DNA of 64,000 nt from Neorhizobium populisoli (GCF_019430945.1 NZ_JAHYCB010000003.1:620001-684000); one strand, 5' to 3'; shown: positions 25,307 to 34,165, numbered from the stretch's first letter. Notes: generated by a model from the sequence alone, not told the origin. Numbers and translations: made by a program.

Positions 25307-25809
25307 CAGGCCACCTCCACCATTCTTGCCGGCGCGGAGACGGCTTTTGCAGCCTCGCGAACCGCCACGACGATGTTGTTATAGGCCCCGCACCGACAGA
25401 GATTTCCGGACATGTATTCGCGGATTTCCGCGTCCGAACCCGCATGGCCTTCGCGGATGCAGGCAACCGCCGACATGATCTGGCCCGGCGTGCAATAACC
25501 GCACTGGAAGGCGTCATGTTCGATAAAGGCGGATTGGACGGCATGCAGCACGCCATTTTCGTCTGCCAGTCCCTCGATCGTGGTCACCTGACGGCCCTCG
25601 ACCTGGGCCGCCAGGGTGAGACAGGAGAGCACGCGCTTGTCGTCCACATGACAGGTGCAGGCGCCGCACTGGCCCTGGTCGCAGCCCTTCTTGGTGCCGG
25701 TCAAAGCCAGATGGTCGCGCAGCGCATCGAGCAGCGTGACGCGCGGCTCGACATCGAGCTCGCGCCGCTCGCCATTGATGTCGAGCGAAAGATGGATGGT
25801 TCGTGTCAT
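25306..25809 (-). CDS. Molybdenum hydroxylase 2Fe-2S subunit (PaoA/YagT type, no Tat signal)
   Basis: 167 residues with both clusters' ligands. The plant-type ferredoxin domain has C43, C48, C51 and C63 (KGCDQGQCGACTCHV, LSCLTLAA). The helical domain has C103, C106, C138 and C140 (FQCGYCTPGQ, NLCRCGAYNNI). The family's usual ferredoxin plus four-helix layout is complete. E. coli PaoA has a Tat signal, but this protein starts directly at MTRTIHLSLDING, so the complex should stay in the cytoplasm. AGGAGCTTGATCC precedes the ATG. It is the first gene of the three-gene operon; no PaoD/XdhC-type maturation factor follows. Confidence 0.92.
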   Translation of the reverse strand: MTRTIHLSLDINGERRELDVEPRVTLLDALRDHLALTGTKKGCDQGQCGACTCHVDDKRVLSCLTLAAQVEGRQVTTIEGLADENGVLHAVQSAFIEHDAFQCGYCTPGQIMSAVACIREGHAGSDAEIREYMSGNLCRCGAYNNIVVAVREAAKAVSAPARMVEVA

Positions 25810-25838
25810 GGATCAAGCTCCTGCCATTTTCACGAGAA

Positions 25839-25850
25839 TGAGATATCTCA
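25839..25850. promoter_or_regulatory. Perfect palindrome upstream of the molybdenum hydroxylase operon
   Basis: TGAGATATCTCA is a perfect 12-bp palindrome centred about 35 nt upstream of the first subunit's ATG. It lies in the region divergent from a TetR gene. Its position fits an operator overlapping the promoter or early leader. Which protein binds it is not shown; the TetR protein at 26068 is the obvious candidate. Confidence 0.45.
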
Positions 25851-25996
25851 GGTATAACTAGGTCTGGTCTACGGTCGACCAAGCGCTATATTGGTCTTTC
25901 TCCGAAGGACGCGCCGAGTGCGTTTCGGCCCGACTGACTTTAGGAATGACATCCTGCAGACTTCTGGATTAAGAAGAGGAAGGCACTCCAAATAAA

Positions 25997-26010
25997 CGGA
26001 GGCGCCTCCG
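25997..26010. promoter_or_regulatory. Perfect GC palindrome upstream of the TetR gene
   Basis: CGGAGGCGCCTCCG is a perfect 14-bp palindrome 57 nt before the TTG start of the TetR gene. It is too far from any start codon to be a Shine-Dalgarno site and has no U-tract, so it is more likely an operator than a terminator. It differs in sequence from TGAGATATCTCA in the same divergent gap. Confidence 0.45.
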
Positions 26011-26067
26011 ATTAAACTAATGGCTTGGCGAAATTCGTCAAGCCCCGATCCCGAAGGAGCCGTGATT

Positions 26068-26676
26068 TTGGACTCGGCCGAGCCGAAAACGACTGAAACA
26101 GCAGCAACCGCAGCCGAACCGACAAAGCTGCGTGCCGATGCGCGCCGCAACCGCGACAAGCTGATCGAGGTGGCCGCCGTCGTGTTTCCGCAAAAGGGCG
26201 TCGAGACTTCGCTGGAAGATATCGCGCGACAGGCAGGCGTCGGCATCGGCACGCTCTACCGGCATTTTCCGACCCGCGAACATCTGGTCGAAGTCGTCTA
26301 TCGCCGAGAGCTGGAAAGCCTTGCCGCAGCCGCTCGCGAACTCGCCGAAAAACATTCGCCGGATGTGGCGCTGGAAGAGTGGATGCGCCGTTTCGTCGGT
26401 TACATCGCCACCAAGCGTGGCATGTCGAACAGCCTGCGCATCCTGATGACCAGCAATTCCTCGCTGTTTGCCGAAGGTTTCGGCAATATGCGCGGCGCGC
26501 TCGACAGCCTGCTGAAGACGGCGAGCCAACAGGGCTATATCCGCAGCGACATGGATACGGCCGACGTCATGCACGCGCTCGCCAGCATCTATTCGATCCC
26601 GGATTCGCCCGAATGGCGCGACCGCTCGCTGCGGCTGATCGGCCTCCTGATGGACGGGCTCAGGGCCGGAAAATAA
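26068..26676 (+). CDS. TetR-family transcriptional regulator of the molybdenum hydroxylase divergon
   Basis: About 202 residues from TTG 26068, which has AAGGAG at an 8-nt spacing. ATG 26020 is open but has no SD. The TetR helix-turn-helix is TSLEDIARQAGVGIGTLYRHF, followed by the SBD of the TetR_C_33-like class (YIATKRGMSNSLRILMTSNSSLFAEGFGNMRGALDSLL). The long disordered N-terminus is rich in Ala, Thr and Glu. It is divergent from the PaoABC-type operon and is its probable repressor, possibly sensing an aromatic aldehyde; that is inference. Confidence 0.87.
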   Translation: MDSAEPKTTETAATAAEPTKLRADARRNRDKLIEVAAVVFPQKGVETSLEDIARQAGVGIGTLYRHFPTREHLVEVVYRRELESLAAAARELAEKHSPDVALEEWMRRFVGYIATKRGMSNSLRILMTSNSSLFAEGFGNMRGALDSLLKTASQQGYIRSDMDTADVMHALASIYSIPDSPEWRDRSLRLIGLLMDGLRAGK

Positions 26677-27064
26677 ACCGGTTTCCATTCAGCTTTGGGT
26701 AGTGAGCGATGGCTAGATTTCGCATCGCGACTGAACGAATTCTCAATCATCCGTCAAATAACAGGTATCCTGCTACTCGAACCTCGCTGGTCCGAATATT
26801 GCTCTTTTAAATGAAAGAGATACCCGAACCGGGATTTTGCGATCTTCCCTTAAAATTTCAACAAAATGCGTTTTATAATATCAAAATGGCAAGCTGTCGT
26901 TAAACAGTTTCGCCTAGCTTCCGCAACCATCGCGCCTCTACCGTCCGGTGTGGCGCCAAGGGTTGGCATGAGGCTGGCTCACCTCCCCGCACGGCCGGAT
27001 ATCAGATCTCGGCGTGAGAAACGCGAAGCCAACCGCCTTGGCTTCACCATTCCGGAGCCGCATC
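26677..27064. other. 388-nt AT-richer intergenic region upstream of the chemoreceptor gene
   Basis: I find no gene here. The stretch is noticeably AT-richer than its surroundings between about 26740 and 26900. A TATAAT hexamer at 26874-26879 could be a -10 element for the chemoreceptor, with only a weak -35 upstream (TAAAAT/TTCAAC). That would leave a leader of nearly 190 nt. No terminator hairpin for the TetR gene is evident. Confidence 0.4.
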
Positions 27065-29023
27065 ATGTCCCGCCTTTCCATCCGCAGCTCGCTGATCGCC
27101 GTCTTCGGCGCGATTGCGGCGTTGATCGCCGTTCTCGCCTGGGCAGCCATTTCCTCGCTGTCGAACGTCGCCGGCAATCTAGATACGATTTCCGAGAATT
27201 CGCTGCCGAGCGTGCAAGCCTCGAAGAATATCGAGACCGCGATCCTCGGCATGACGGTGGCCTATATGGGACATCTGACCACGACCTCGGATTTCGGCAT
27301 GGAAGCCGCCGAAAAGCTGATAGCTCAGCAGTCCGAGACGCTGAAAAAGGCGCTTGATGTCTATCGCCCGCTGATCTCCTCGGATGAGGAAAAGCAGTTT
27401 ATCGACAAGATCCAGGGCGGCGTCGACAAATATCAGCAGGCCGGCGAAAGAATGCTCGGCTTCTCGCGCAAGGCTTCCGATGCTCGCGCCCGCGTCGAGA
27501 TGGAAAAGATGCGCATCACCATCCAGCCGGTCATGGAAGCCGTGAACAAGCTGGTGAAGACGAATACCGACGAGGCAGCGGACGAAACGATCAAGGCGAA
27601 AACCACCTACGCCTCTGCACTCGTCACCATGGAAGTCATCCTCGGTGTGGTCTTCGTGCTGATTGCAGGCTCGGCCATCTATGTTTTGACCGGCATTGCA
27701 CGCCCGATCCAGAAAATCACCGCCTCGATGAGCAACCTCGCTGCCGGCGACACCGTAACCGAGATCCCCTTCGCGGGCCGCAGGGACGAAGTCGGCGCGA
27801 TGGCCGGCGCTGTCGAAGTCTTCCGCCAGGCCGCGATCTCCAACCACGATCTGCAGAGGCAAGCCGAAGCCGCCCGTACGCAGGCGGAAGCCGACCGCGT
27901 CAACCTTCAGCAAGAGGCTGAAGCCGCTGCCCAGGGCCGCCTGCAGGAAGCGACTTCCGGCCTCGCCGCCGGTCTGCGCCGTCTCGCCTCCGGCGACCTC
28001 GCCTTCCAGCTCACCGAACCGTTCGCACCGGATTTCGAAGCGCTGCGTGAGGACCTGAACGCTGCCGTCTCCCGCCTCGGCTCCGCCCTTTCGGAAGTCT
28101 CGACCTCCGCCGGCTCGATCGACGGCGGTTCGCGTGAAGTCAGCAAGAGCGCCGACGATCTTTCCAAGCGGACGGAACAGCAGGCCGCCTCGCTGGAACA
28201 GACCGCCGCCGCGCTCGACGAGATCACTGCCAACGTCTCCAACTCCTCGAAGCGCGCCGACGAGGCGAAGGCGATCGCTCTCGAAGCCAATTCCAGTGCC
28301 GCCAAGTCCGGCACGGTGGTCGCCAACGCGGTCGATGCCATGCAGCGCATCGAACAGTCGTCCGGCCAGATTTCCAACATCATCGGCGTCATCGACGAGA
28401 TCGCCTTCCAGACCAACCTTCTCGCCCTCAACGCAGGCGTCGAAGCGGCACGCGCCGGTGAAGCCGGCAAGGGTTTTGCCGTCGTCGCCCAGGAAGTCCG
28501 CGAACTCGCACAGCGTTCCGCCAATGCGGCGAAGGAAATCAAGGACCTCATCCGCAATTCCGGCGTCGAGGTTCAGAACGGCGTGAAGCTGGTGCGCGAA
28601 ACCGGTGATGCGCTGAAGACGATCGAAGGCCATGTCGTGACGATCAACGAGCATATCAACGCGATCGCCACCGCCGCCCGCGAACAGTCGGTCGGCCTCG
28701 CCGAAGTCAACTCGGCCGTCAACCAGATGGACCAGGTGACCCAGCAGAACGCCGCGATGGTGGAAGAGACCAACGCCGCCGGCGCCAACCTCGCCACCGA
28801 AAGCACCAAGCTGCGCGAACTGATCGAGCGCTTCAAACTTGCCGAAAGCGGCCAGCGCTTCAACGCCCAGCGCCCGGCCTATGGCTCGGCTCCGGCTCCT
28901 GCCGGCCGCAATGCCGCCCCGCAGGAATCCCCAGCCCGCCGGCTTGCCCAGCGCGTCACGAAGTCCTTCGGCGGCAGTGCCGCTGCAGCCGCGACGGCAG
29001 AGAACCAGTGGACGGAATTCTGA
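27065..29023 (+). CDS. Methyl-accepting chemotaxis protein with C-terminal CheR-type pentapeptide
   Basis: 652 residues from ATG 27065 (GGAG upstream). TM1 is about residues 9-31. A periplasmic four-helix-bundle-like domain follows (about 32-185), then TM2 (EVILGVVFVLIAGSAIYVLTG), a HAMP domain (RPIQKITASMSNLAAGDT) and a second HAMP-like segment. The cytoplasmic signalling domain has the conserved hairpin IIGVIDEIAFQTNLLALNAG. The protein ends in NQWTEF, matching the xWxxF pentapeptide that tethers CheR/CheB in some receptors. No che genes are adjacent, so it feeds the central pathway. Ligand is unknown. Confidence 0.93.
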   Translation: MSRLSIRSSLIAVFGAIAALIAVLAWAAISSLSNVAGNLDTISENSLPSVQASKNIETAILGMTVAYMGHLTTTSDFGMEAAEKLIAQQSETLKKALDVYRPLISSDEEKQFIDKIQGGVDKYQQAGERMLGFSRKASDARARVEMEKMRITIQPVMEAVNKLVKTNTDEAADETIKAKTTYASALVTMEVILGVVFVLIAGSAIYVLTGIARPIQKITASMSNLAAGDTVTEIPFAGRRDEVGAMAGAVEVFRQAAISNHDLQRQAEAARTQAEADRVNLQQEAEAAAQGRLQEATSGLAAGLRRLASGDLAFQLTEPFAPDFEALREDLNAAVSRLGSALSEVSTSAGSIDGGSREVSKSADDLSKRTEQQAASLEQTAAALDEITANVSNSSKRADEAKAIALEANSSAAKSGTVVANAVDAMQRIEQSSGQISNIIGVIDEIAFQTNLLALNAGVEAARAGEAGKGFAVVAQEVRELAQRSANAAKEIKDLIRNSGVEVQNGVKLVRETGDALKTIEGHVVTINEHINAIATAAREQSVGLAEVNSAVNQMDQVTQQNAAMVEETNAAGANLATESTKLRELIERFKLAESGQRFNAQRPAYGSAPAPAGRNAAPQESPARRLAQRVTKSFGGSAAAAATAENQWTEF

Positions 29024-29032
29024 TCCGCTAAA

Positions 29033-29866
29033 CTATTCGCTGATTTTCGACGGCCCGGCCTCTGCCATCTCGCGCAGCAGCCGGGCCGTTTCGTCATTGG
29101 CGGGGAAGAAGGATTCCACCGCAAGCTCCGACAGCGTTACATCCACCGGCGTGCCGAACACGGTCGTGGTCGAGATGAAAGACAGAAGCCCTCTCTCGGT
29201 ACGAAGCTCCATCGGCACGGCGATGCCGGCGAAATCCCGGCTGGGCTTCTGCGCGTTTTCCGGCACCGGATAGGCCGCTAACTCATCGAGCAGCCTGCGC
29301 AGAACTGGATCGCCCGTTGCCGCAATCTGCTGATGCAGCCGCTCCAACAGATGGTCGCGCCATTCGCGAAGGTTGGCAATATCGGGCGCCAGTCCCTGCG
29401 GATGCAGGCTGAGCCGCAAGGCGTTGACCGGTCCTTCGAGCAGCGACTTATCTTCGACGCCGGTCAGCAATGGGGGCAAAGCGGCGTTCATGGCGACGAC
29501 CGTCCAGTGTCGGTCGATCGCCAGCGCCGGAAACGGCTCATGCCCTTTCAGCACCATATCGATCGCCCGACGCGCCGGCGCCAGTGCCGGATCGTCGAGC
29601 TTTCGCTCCGTAAAGACCGGCGCGAAACCCGCCGCAATCAGCATCGGATTTCGTTCGCGAAGCGGCACGCCAAGCCGCTCCGCCAGATGCAGAAGCATAT
29701 CGCGGCTGGGCGCTGACCGGCCGCTCTCGATGAAGCTCAGGTGGCGCTGCGAGATGTCCGCCTCCAGCGCCAGATCGAGCTGGCTCATGCGCCGACGGCG
29801 GCGCCAGTCGCGCAGGAAATCACCGAGCGGACGGCTTTTCGGAAGAGCGGCGGTCAGCGTCGTCAT
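29033..29866 (-). CDS. XRE regulator with MmyB-like ligand-binding domain
   Basis: 277 residues. The helix-turn-helix is MSQLDLALEADISQRHLSFIESGRSAPS (split description, about residues 27-54). The rest is the MmyB-like domain (PALAIDRHWTVVAMNAALPPLLTG...), a PAS-like fold thought to bind small hydrophobic ligands. Such regulators often control a neighbouring oxidoreductase or NTF2-fold gene. Its ATG lies in the stop of the SnoaL-like gene (ATGA overlap), so the two are co-translated. It ends 9 nt from the chemoreceptor stop. Confidence 0.9.
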   Translation of the reverse strand: MTTLTAALPKSRPLGDFLRDWRRRRRMSQLDLALEADISQRHLSFIESGRSAPSRDMLLHLAERLGVPLRERNPMLIAAGFAPVFTERKLDDPALAPARRAIDMVLKGHEPFPALAIDRHWTVVAMNAALPPLLTGVEDKSLLEGPVNALRLSLHPQGLAPDIANLREWRDHLLERLHQQIAATGDPVLRRLLDELAAYPVPENAQKPSRDFAGIAVPMELRTERGLLSFISTTTVFGTPVDVTLSELAVESFFPANDETARLLREMAEAGPSKISE

Positions 29867-30228
29867 GCGGCAGCCGGCACCAGATCGAGGAAACCATGCA
29901 CCGCCTTCAGCCGGCCGCCTTCCAGCACGGCAAAGTCTGTGCCCTTGATGATCGGGTCGGCACCGGCCGGGCCGAGACCCCAGGAGAAGCGAAGGTTGTC
30001 GCCATAACCGTCGGCCGTGCCGAGCAGCTCGAAGCGAAAACCCGGAAAGCGGTTCTGCACGACCTCGACCAGCCCATTGACCTGATCATGGCCTTCGCCG
30101 CGCATCAGCGGATCGACATAGACAGCATCCGTCGTCCAGGCATCGGCGATCATTTCCTTGCGGCGCGCGACATCCGTTTCGTTCCAGATGGCGATATAAC
30201 GTTTGGCATGTGTGGTCGTGTCGGTCAT
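29863..30228 (-). CDS. NTF2/SnoaL-like fold protein
   Basis: 121 residues with the NTF2-like cone fold pattern: a helical start ending WTTDAVYVDPLMRGEGHDQVNGLVE, then VQNRFPGFRFELLGTAD, then strands DNLRFSWGLG and IIKGTDFAVLE. The fold is used by isomerases, hydrolases, cyclases and binding proteins, so no reaction is assigned. AGGAGATAAGAC gives a strong SD. It is the first gene of a two-gene unit with the MmyB-like regulator. Confidence 0.82.
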   Translation of the reverse strand: MTDTTTHAKRYIAIWNETDVARRKEMIADAWTTDAVYVDPLMRGEGHDQVNGLVEVVQNRFPGFRFELLGTADGYGDNLRFSWGLGPAGADPIIKGTDFAVLEGGRLKAVHGFLDLVPAAA

Positions 30229-30324
30229 GTCTTATCTCCTGTTGTCGTCTCGTTTTCTGAGAACAAGGCGATCATGCGGGAGCCGGCGCGCCGTCTCAAT
30301 TACGCGCCAGGTAATAGAATGTTA

Positions 30325-30936
30325 TCAACGCTCCGTCAGCGCCAGCCGGGCACCGAGCAACACGAAGGCTGCGGCAAACGTGCGGCGCATCCAGGCGAGG
30401 ATCGCCGGGCGGGAGATGATCTGGTTGCGCACGGAGGACGCGAACAGGCCGTAGACCACGAACACACCAAAGGTCATCAGCATGAAGACGAGGCTGAGTT
30501 CCGTCATCTGCAGGATCGGCGTCGCTTCGTCCTTGCCGACAAACTGCGGCAGGAAAGCGAAGAAGAAGATCGACAGTTTCGGATTGAGCACATTGGCCAG
30601 CACCGAAGACACTATGACCTGCATATTGGATTTCGGCACACTGTCCGTCTCGACGGTCAGAGCGCCCTTCTCCTTCAGCACCTGCCAGGCCATGTAGAGA
30701 AGGTAAGCGACGCCGAGATATTTGATGAATTCGAAGGCGAGCGCGCTGGCATGCAGGAGCGCGGCAAGACCGGAAATCGCTGCCGCCATATGCGGCAGGA
30801 TGCCGAGCGTACAGCCGAAGGCGGCGATGAGGCTCGCCCTTGCACCACGGGAAAGACCGGCGGCGAGCGTTATCAGCACGCCGGTTCCGGGTGACGCGAC
30901 GACGATCAGGGACGTGATCAGGAATTCGGGGGTCAT
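30325..30936 (-). CDS. LysE-family amino-acid exporter
   Basis: 203 residues with six predicted membrane spans. It has the LysE/RhtB landmarks: an N-terminal VASPGTGVLITLAAGLSRGARASLIAAFGC (split description) and the LANVLNPKLSIFFFAFLPQF central motif. These proteins export basic or neutral amino acids and derivatives. AAAGGATCGTCC precedes the ATG. It is divergent from the DSD1-type PLP enzyme with a 115-nt gap, so it might export the amino acid linked to that enzyme; substrate inference is weak. Confidence 0.88.
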   Translation of the reverse strand: MTPEFLITSLIVVASPGTGVLITLAAGLSRGARASLIAAFGCTLGILPHMAAAISGLAALLHASALAFEFIKYLGVAYLLYMAWQVLKEKGALTVETDSVPKSNMQVIVSSVLANVLNPKLSIFFFAFLPQFVGKDEATPILQMTELSLVFMLMTFGVFVVYGLFASSVRNQIISRPAILAWMRRTFAAAFVLLGARLALTER

Positions 30937-31051
30937 GGACGATCCTTTCGAGGATTATCGGAGGACGGACGCGAATGCTGCGGAGATTGCAGGGATTGCC
31001 TGCATCCGGCAAGCCCCCTATCGTCGGCGCATCACATCACGGATATTCCCC

Positions 31052-32203
31052 ATGACCGCTTCCCCCAAAGACCTTGAAATCGGCTTCGACGTACCGGCCG
31101 AAATCGGCGCCTCGATCGACGACATTCAGACGCCGGCCCTGATCATCGATCTCGACGCCTTCGAGCGCAACGTCGCCCGAATGAGGGACTATGCGGAGAA
31201 GATGGGCGTGAAACTGCGCGCCCATGCCAAGACGCATAAATCGGCGGATATCGCGCTCTACCTGATGGAAAAGGGCGGCGCGGTGGGCATCTGCTGCCAG
31301 AAGGTTTCGGAAGCCGAAGCGCTGGTACGGGGTGGCGTCACGGATGTGCTGGTCGCCAACGAAGTCTCCGACCCGAAGAAGATCGACCGGCTGGCACGGT
31401 TGACAAAACTCGCCAAGGTCGCCGTCTGCGTCGATGACGCCGCGGTCGTCCCGACCCTCTCCGAAGCCGCCGGCCGGCATGGCGTGACACTGGACGTTCT
31501 GGTGGAAATCGATTGCGGCGCCCGCCGCTGCGGTGTCGAGGCCGGCGCCCCGGCCGTCGAACTGGCCAAGGTGGTGGCTGCCGCCCCCAACATCGCCTTC
31601 ATCGGCATCCAGGCCTATCACGGCAGCGCGCAGCACATTTATGACCCCGCCGACCGCCGCGCAGCGATCGATAAATCCACCGGCATGGCTCGCCTGACTG
31701 CCGATCTGCTGAAAGAAGCCGGCCTGGAGCCGAAGATCGTCACCGGCGCCGGCACCGGCACGCATCCGATCGAGGCCGCTTCCGGCCTCTATAACGAAAT
31801 CCAGCCGGGCTCCTACATCTTCATGGATGCCGATTATGCCCGCGTCCGCACCGACGAAGGCAACGGCACCGTCGGCGGCTTCGAACACGCGCTGTTCGTG
31901 TTGACCTCGATCATGAGCAAACCCGCTTCCGGCCGCGCCGTTTGCGATGCTGGCCTGAAGGCTCACTCGATCGACAGCGGCCTGCCGAGCGTCTTTGACC
32001 GCTCCGACCTGAAATTCGTCGGTGCTTCCGACGAGCACGGCAAGATCGAGGACCCGAACGACGCGCTGAAGCTCAACGACAAGCTCCGCCTCGTGCCGGG
32101 ACACTGTGATCCGACCTGCAATCTCTACGACTGGTATGTCGGGGTGAGGGATGGTCGGGTGGAGGTGCTTTGGCCGGTGACGGCACGTGGGAAGGTTTAT
32201 TGA
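31052..32203 (+). CDS. DSD1-type fold-III PLP enzyme (D-threonine / 3-hydroxyaspartate aldolase family)
   Basis: 383 residues from ATG 31052. The alanine-racemase-like N-terminal barrel has TPALIIDLDAFERNVARM, then the PLP-lysine in LRAHAKTHKSADIALY. The C-terminal D-serine dehydratase-like domain has the zinc-type motif GHCDPTCNLYDWY. The family includes D-threonine aldolase, eukaryotic D-serine dehydratase and BhcC, the 3-hydroxyaspartate aldolase of glycolate assimilation. Length and the PGHCDPT motif fit the 3-hydroxy-D-aspartate/D-threonine aldolase branch. The other genes of the beta-hydroxyaspartate cycle are not adjacent, so the exact substrate is open. Confidence 0.85.
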   Translation: MTASPKDLEIGFDVPAEIGASIDDIQTPALIIDLDAFERNVARMRDYAEKMGVKLRAHAKTHKSADIALYLMEKGGAVGICCQKVSEAEALVRGGVTDVLVANEVSDPKKIDRLARLTKLAKVAVCVDDAAVVPTLSEAAGRHGVTLDVLVEIDCGARRCGVEAGAPAVELAKVVAAAPNIAFIGIQAYHGSAQHIYDPADRRAAIDKSTGMARLTADLLKEAGLEPKIVTGAGTGTHPIEAASGLYNEIQPGSYIFMDADYARVRTDEGNGTVGGFEHALFVLTSIMSKPASGRAVCDAGLKAHSIDSGLPSVFDRSDLKFVGASDEHGKIEDPNDALKLNDKLRLVPGHCDPTCNLYDWYVGVRDGRVEVLWPVTARGKVY

Positions 32204-32280
32204 GCTTCACGCCAGGTGACTGCCCCTACCCATACGCGGAAGGCGATAGTCCATGGAGATTGCGACGGCGCGCCTAGCCT

Positions 32281-32413
32281 ATCTCCCCCCTTGAGGGGGA
32301 GATGCCCGGCAGGGCAGAGGGGGGTGTCTCACATCCGCTGGGCACTGAATTTGTAGAACCGACGATACCCCCCTCTGTCACTATCGTGACATCTCCCCCT
32401 CAAGGGGGGAGAT
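32281..32413. repeat. Rhizobial intergenic mosaic element (RIME-like), second copy
   Basis: The 315-nt gap between two operon ends holds no gene but a palindromic element. The left arm is 32281-32326 (ATCTCCCCCC...GGGGGGTG) and the inverted right arm is 32366-32413 (TACCCCCCTCTGTC...AGGGGGGAGAT), separated by a 39-nt unique spacer. The right arm includes the CTGTCA-CTATCG-TGACAT variant module also seen at 7430-7455. It lies after the aldolase gene stop and before the importer operon end, so it could act as a bidirectional transcript end. Confidence 0.85.
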
Positions 32414-32518
32414 CATTCGGAGCCCTACGCACCTTACGCATTCCGTATGTGATAGCTCTGCCGGAAGAACGGGAGAAGATGCAGAAAAGCCAATAGGGCG
32501 CAGCTCTCATCCGGCGCC

Positions 32519-33301
32519 CTAAAACCGATGAATCCTCAACCCCAGCACCTTCTCCGAAATAACTACTACCGCCATCGTCAGCACGATCGAGCAGGTCGAA
32601 ACGGCCGCCGCTTCCGGCGTGAAATTCGTCCTGAGATAATCGAAAAGCTGGATCGGCAATGTCGACATGCCCACGCCCTTCAGCAGGAAGGAAATGGTGA
32701 AGACATCGAAAGAGATGATGAAGGCGAAGAGGCAGCCGCCGATGACGCCCGGCTTGATCAGCGGCAGCATGATCCGCCGGAAGCGGGTGAACCGCCCTGC
32801 CCCGAGGCTCTGCGCCGCCATGCTCCAGGACGGATCATAGCTTTCCATCGAGGCAGAGACGTTGATGAACATGAACGGCAGCGTGATCAGCACATGGCCC
32901 ACGACCATGCCGAACATGGTCTGCGTGCCGATGCCGACCGAATAGACGAAGAAAAGCAGCGCGATCGCGGTCAGCACCTCCGGCAGCAGCAGCGGCGCCA
33001 GCATCGCGATGCGCACTGTTTCCTTCAGCCGCCCCGCGTGGCTGACATAGAACATCGCCGCCATCGTGCCGATGATACCGGAAATCACCATTGTGATCGC
33101 CGCGATCCCCAGCGAGGTGCGGATTGCCCGCATGAACACCTCGTTGTTGAAGAACACCACATACCAGCGGAACGAATAGCCCTGCGGCGGGAAGGTCAGG
33201 AACGCGCCGGAGTTGAACGAGGCGATCACGACGACCGCGATCGGCGCCAGCAGGAAAGCGTAGATGATCAGGCAATAGAGGGTGAGGAAGGGTTTCGACA
33301 T
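32519..33301 (-). CDS. ABC transporter permease (PotC type)
   Basis: 260 residues, about six membrane spans, with the inner-membrane component EAA-like loop SMAAQSLGAGRFTRFRRIMLPLIKPG. It belongs to the spermidine/putrescine/2-aminoethylphosphonate (PotC) permease class. It is the last gene of a five-gene minus-strand unit (dioxygenase, binding protein, ATPase, PotB-like, PotC-like), 3 nt after the PotB-like gene. The unusual operon partner, a 2-oxoglutarate dioxygenase, suggests a non-polyamine ligand. Confidence 0.9.
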   Translation of the reverse strand: MSKPFLTLYCLIIYAFLLAPIAVVVIASFNSGAFLTFPPQGYSFRWYVVFFNNEVFMRAIRTSLGIAAITMVISGIIGTMAAMFYVSHAGRLKETVRIAMLAPLLLPEVLTAIALLFFVYSVGIGTQTMFGMVVGHVLITLPFMFINVSASMESYDPSWSMAAQSLGAGRFTRFRRIMLPLIKPGVIGGCLFAFIISFDVFTISFLLKGVGMSTLPIQLFDYLRTNFTPEAAAVSTCSIVLTMAVVVISEKVLGLRIHRF

Positions 33302-33304
33302 GGC

Positions 33305-34165
33305 TCAAGCCTTCCATTTCATGACGGTCAGCCGCCCGAAGATGATCACCACGACCGCGCCGGTAACCGACAGCATCAGCGCCATGGCCGAACCGAAAGG
33401 CCACTGGAACGTATCGATCAAGGCATCGACCACCGTCACCGCCATGGTTTTCACGCGCAGGCCGCCGATCAGTGACGGCGTCACATAGGCGCTGAGCGAC
33501 AGCACGAACACGAGGATGCAGCCCGCCTGCATGCCAGGCAGCGACAACGGCAGCGTGATACGGCGAAACGCGGTGAGCTTGGAGGCACCGAGCGATCGTG
33601 CCGCCAATTCCAGCGAGGGATCGATGCCCTGAATGGCGCTCATGATCGGCAGGATCATGAATGGCAGGAAGACATGCACCAGCGCGATGATGATGCCGAG
33701 CGCATTATACATCAGCGGCAACGGCCCATCGATCACGCCCCAGCTCGAGAGCGTCCGGTTGATGATGCCGTTATTGCCGAGCAGGATCGTCCAGCCGTAA
33801 CTGCGGATGACGATGCCGACCAGCAGCGGCGACAGAACCAGTGCGTATCCCAGAGCCCGAAACGCCGAATTGCCCCGCGCCAGCTGCCACGCAACCGGAT
33901 AACCCAGCACCAGGCAGAGAAACGTCGTCAGGAAGCCGATCCACAGCGTGTTGACCACCTGCATGATGTAAAAGCTGTCGGCAAAGAACTTGCCGTAATT
34001 GCCGAAGGTAAAGCCCGGCGCATAGGGCGTGCCCTGCCCCGGCATGCGAAAGCTCATCACCACGATATTGAGATAGGGCAGCACGAGGAACACGCCGATC
34101 AGCACCGCAGCGGGCGCGATCAGCAAGAGCGGTCCGAGACCCTTTTTGGCGGGAGCGGCATTCAT
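33305..34165 (-). CDS. ABC transporter permease (PotB type)
   Basis: 286 residues with six spans, YLNIVVMSFRMPGQGTPYAPG after TM1, and the ATPase-contact loop LAARSLGASKLTAFRRITLPLSLPG. It starts within the stop of the ATPase gene (ATGA overlap, 34162-34165), so the two are translated together. It forms the heterodimeric channel with the PotC-like protein downstream. Confidence 0.9.
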   Translation of the reverse strand: MNAAPAKKGLGPLLLIAPAAVLIGVFLVLPYLNIVVMSFRMPGQGTPYAPGFTFGNYGKFFADSFYIMQVVNTLWIGFLTTFLCLVLGYPVAWQLARGNSAFRALGYALVLSPLLVGIVIRSYGWTILLGNNGIINRTLSSWGVIDGPLPLMYNALGIIIALVHVFLPFMILPIMSAIQGIDPSLELAARSLGASKLTAFRRITLPLSLPGMQAGCILVFVLSLSAYVTPSLIGGLRVKTMAVTVVDALIDTFQWPFGSAMALMLSVTGAVVVIIFGRLTVMKWKA

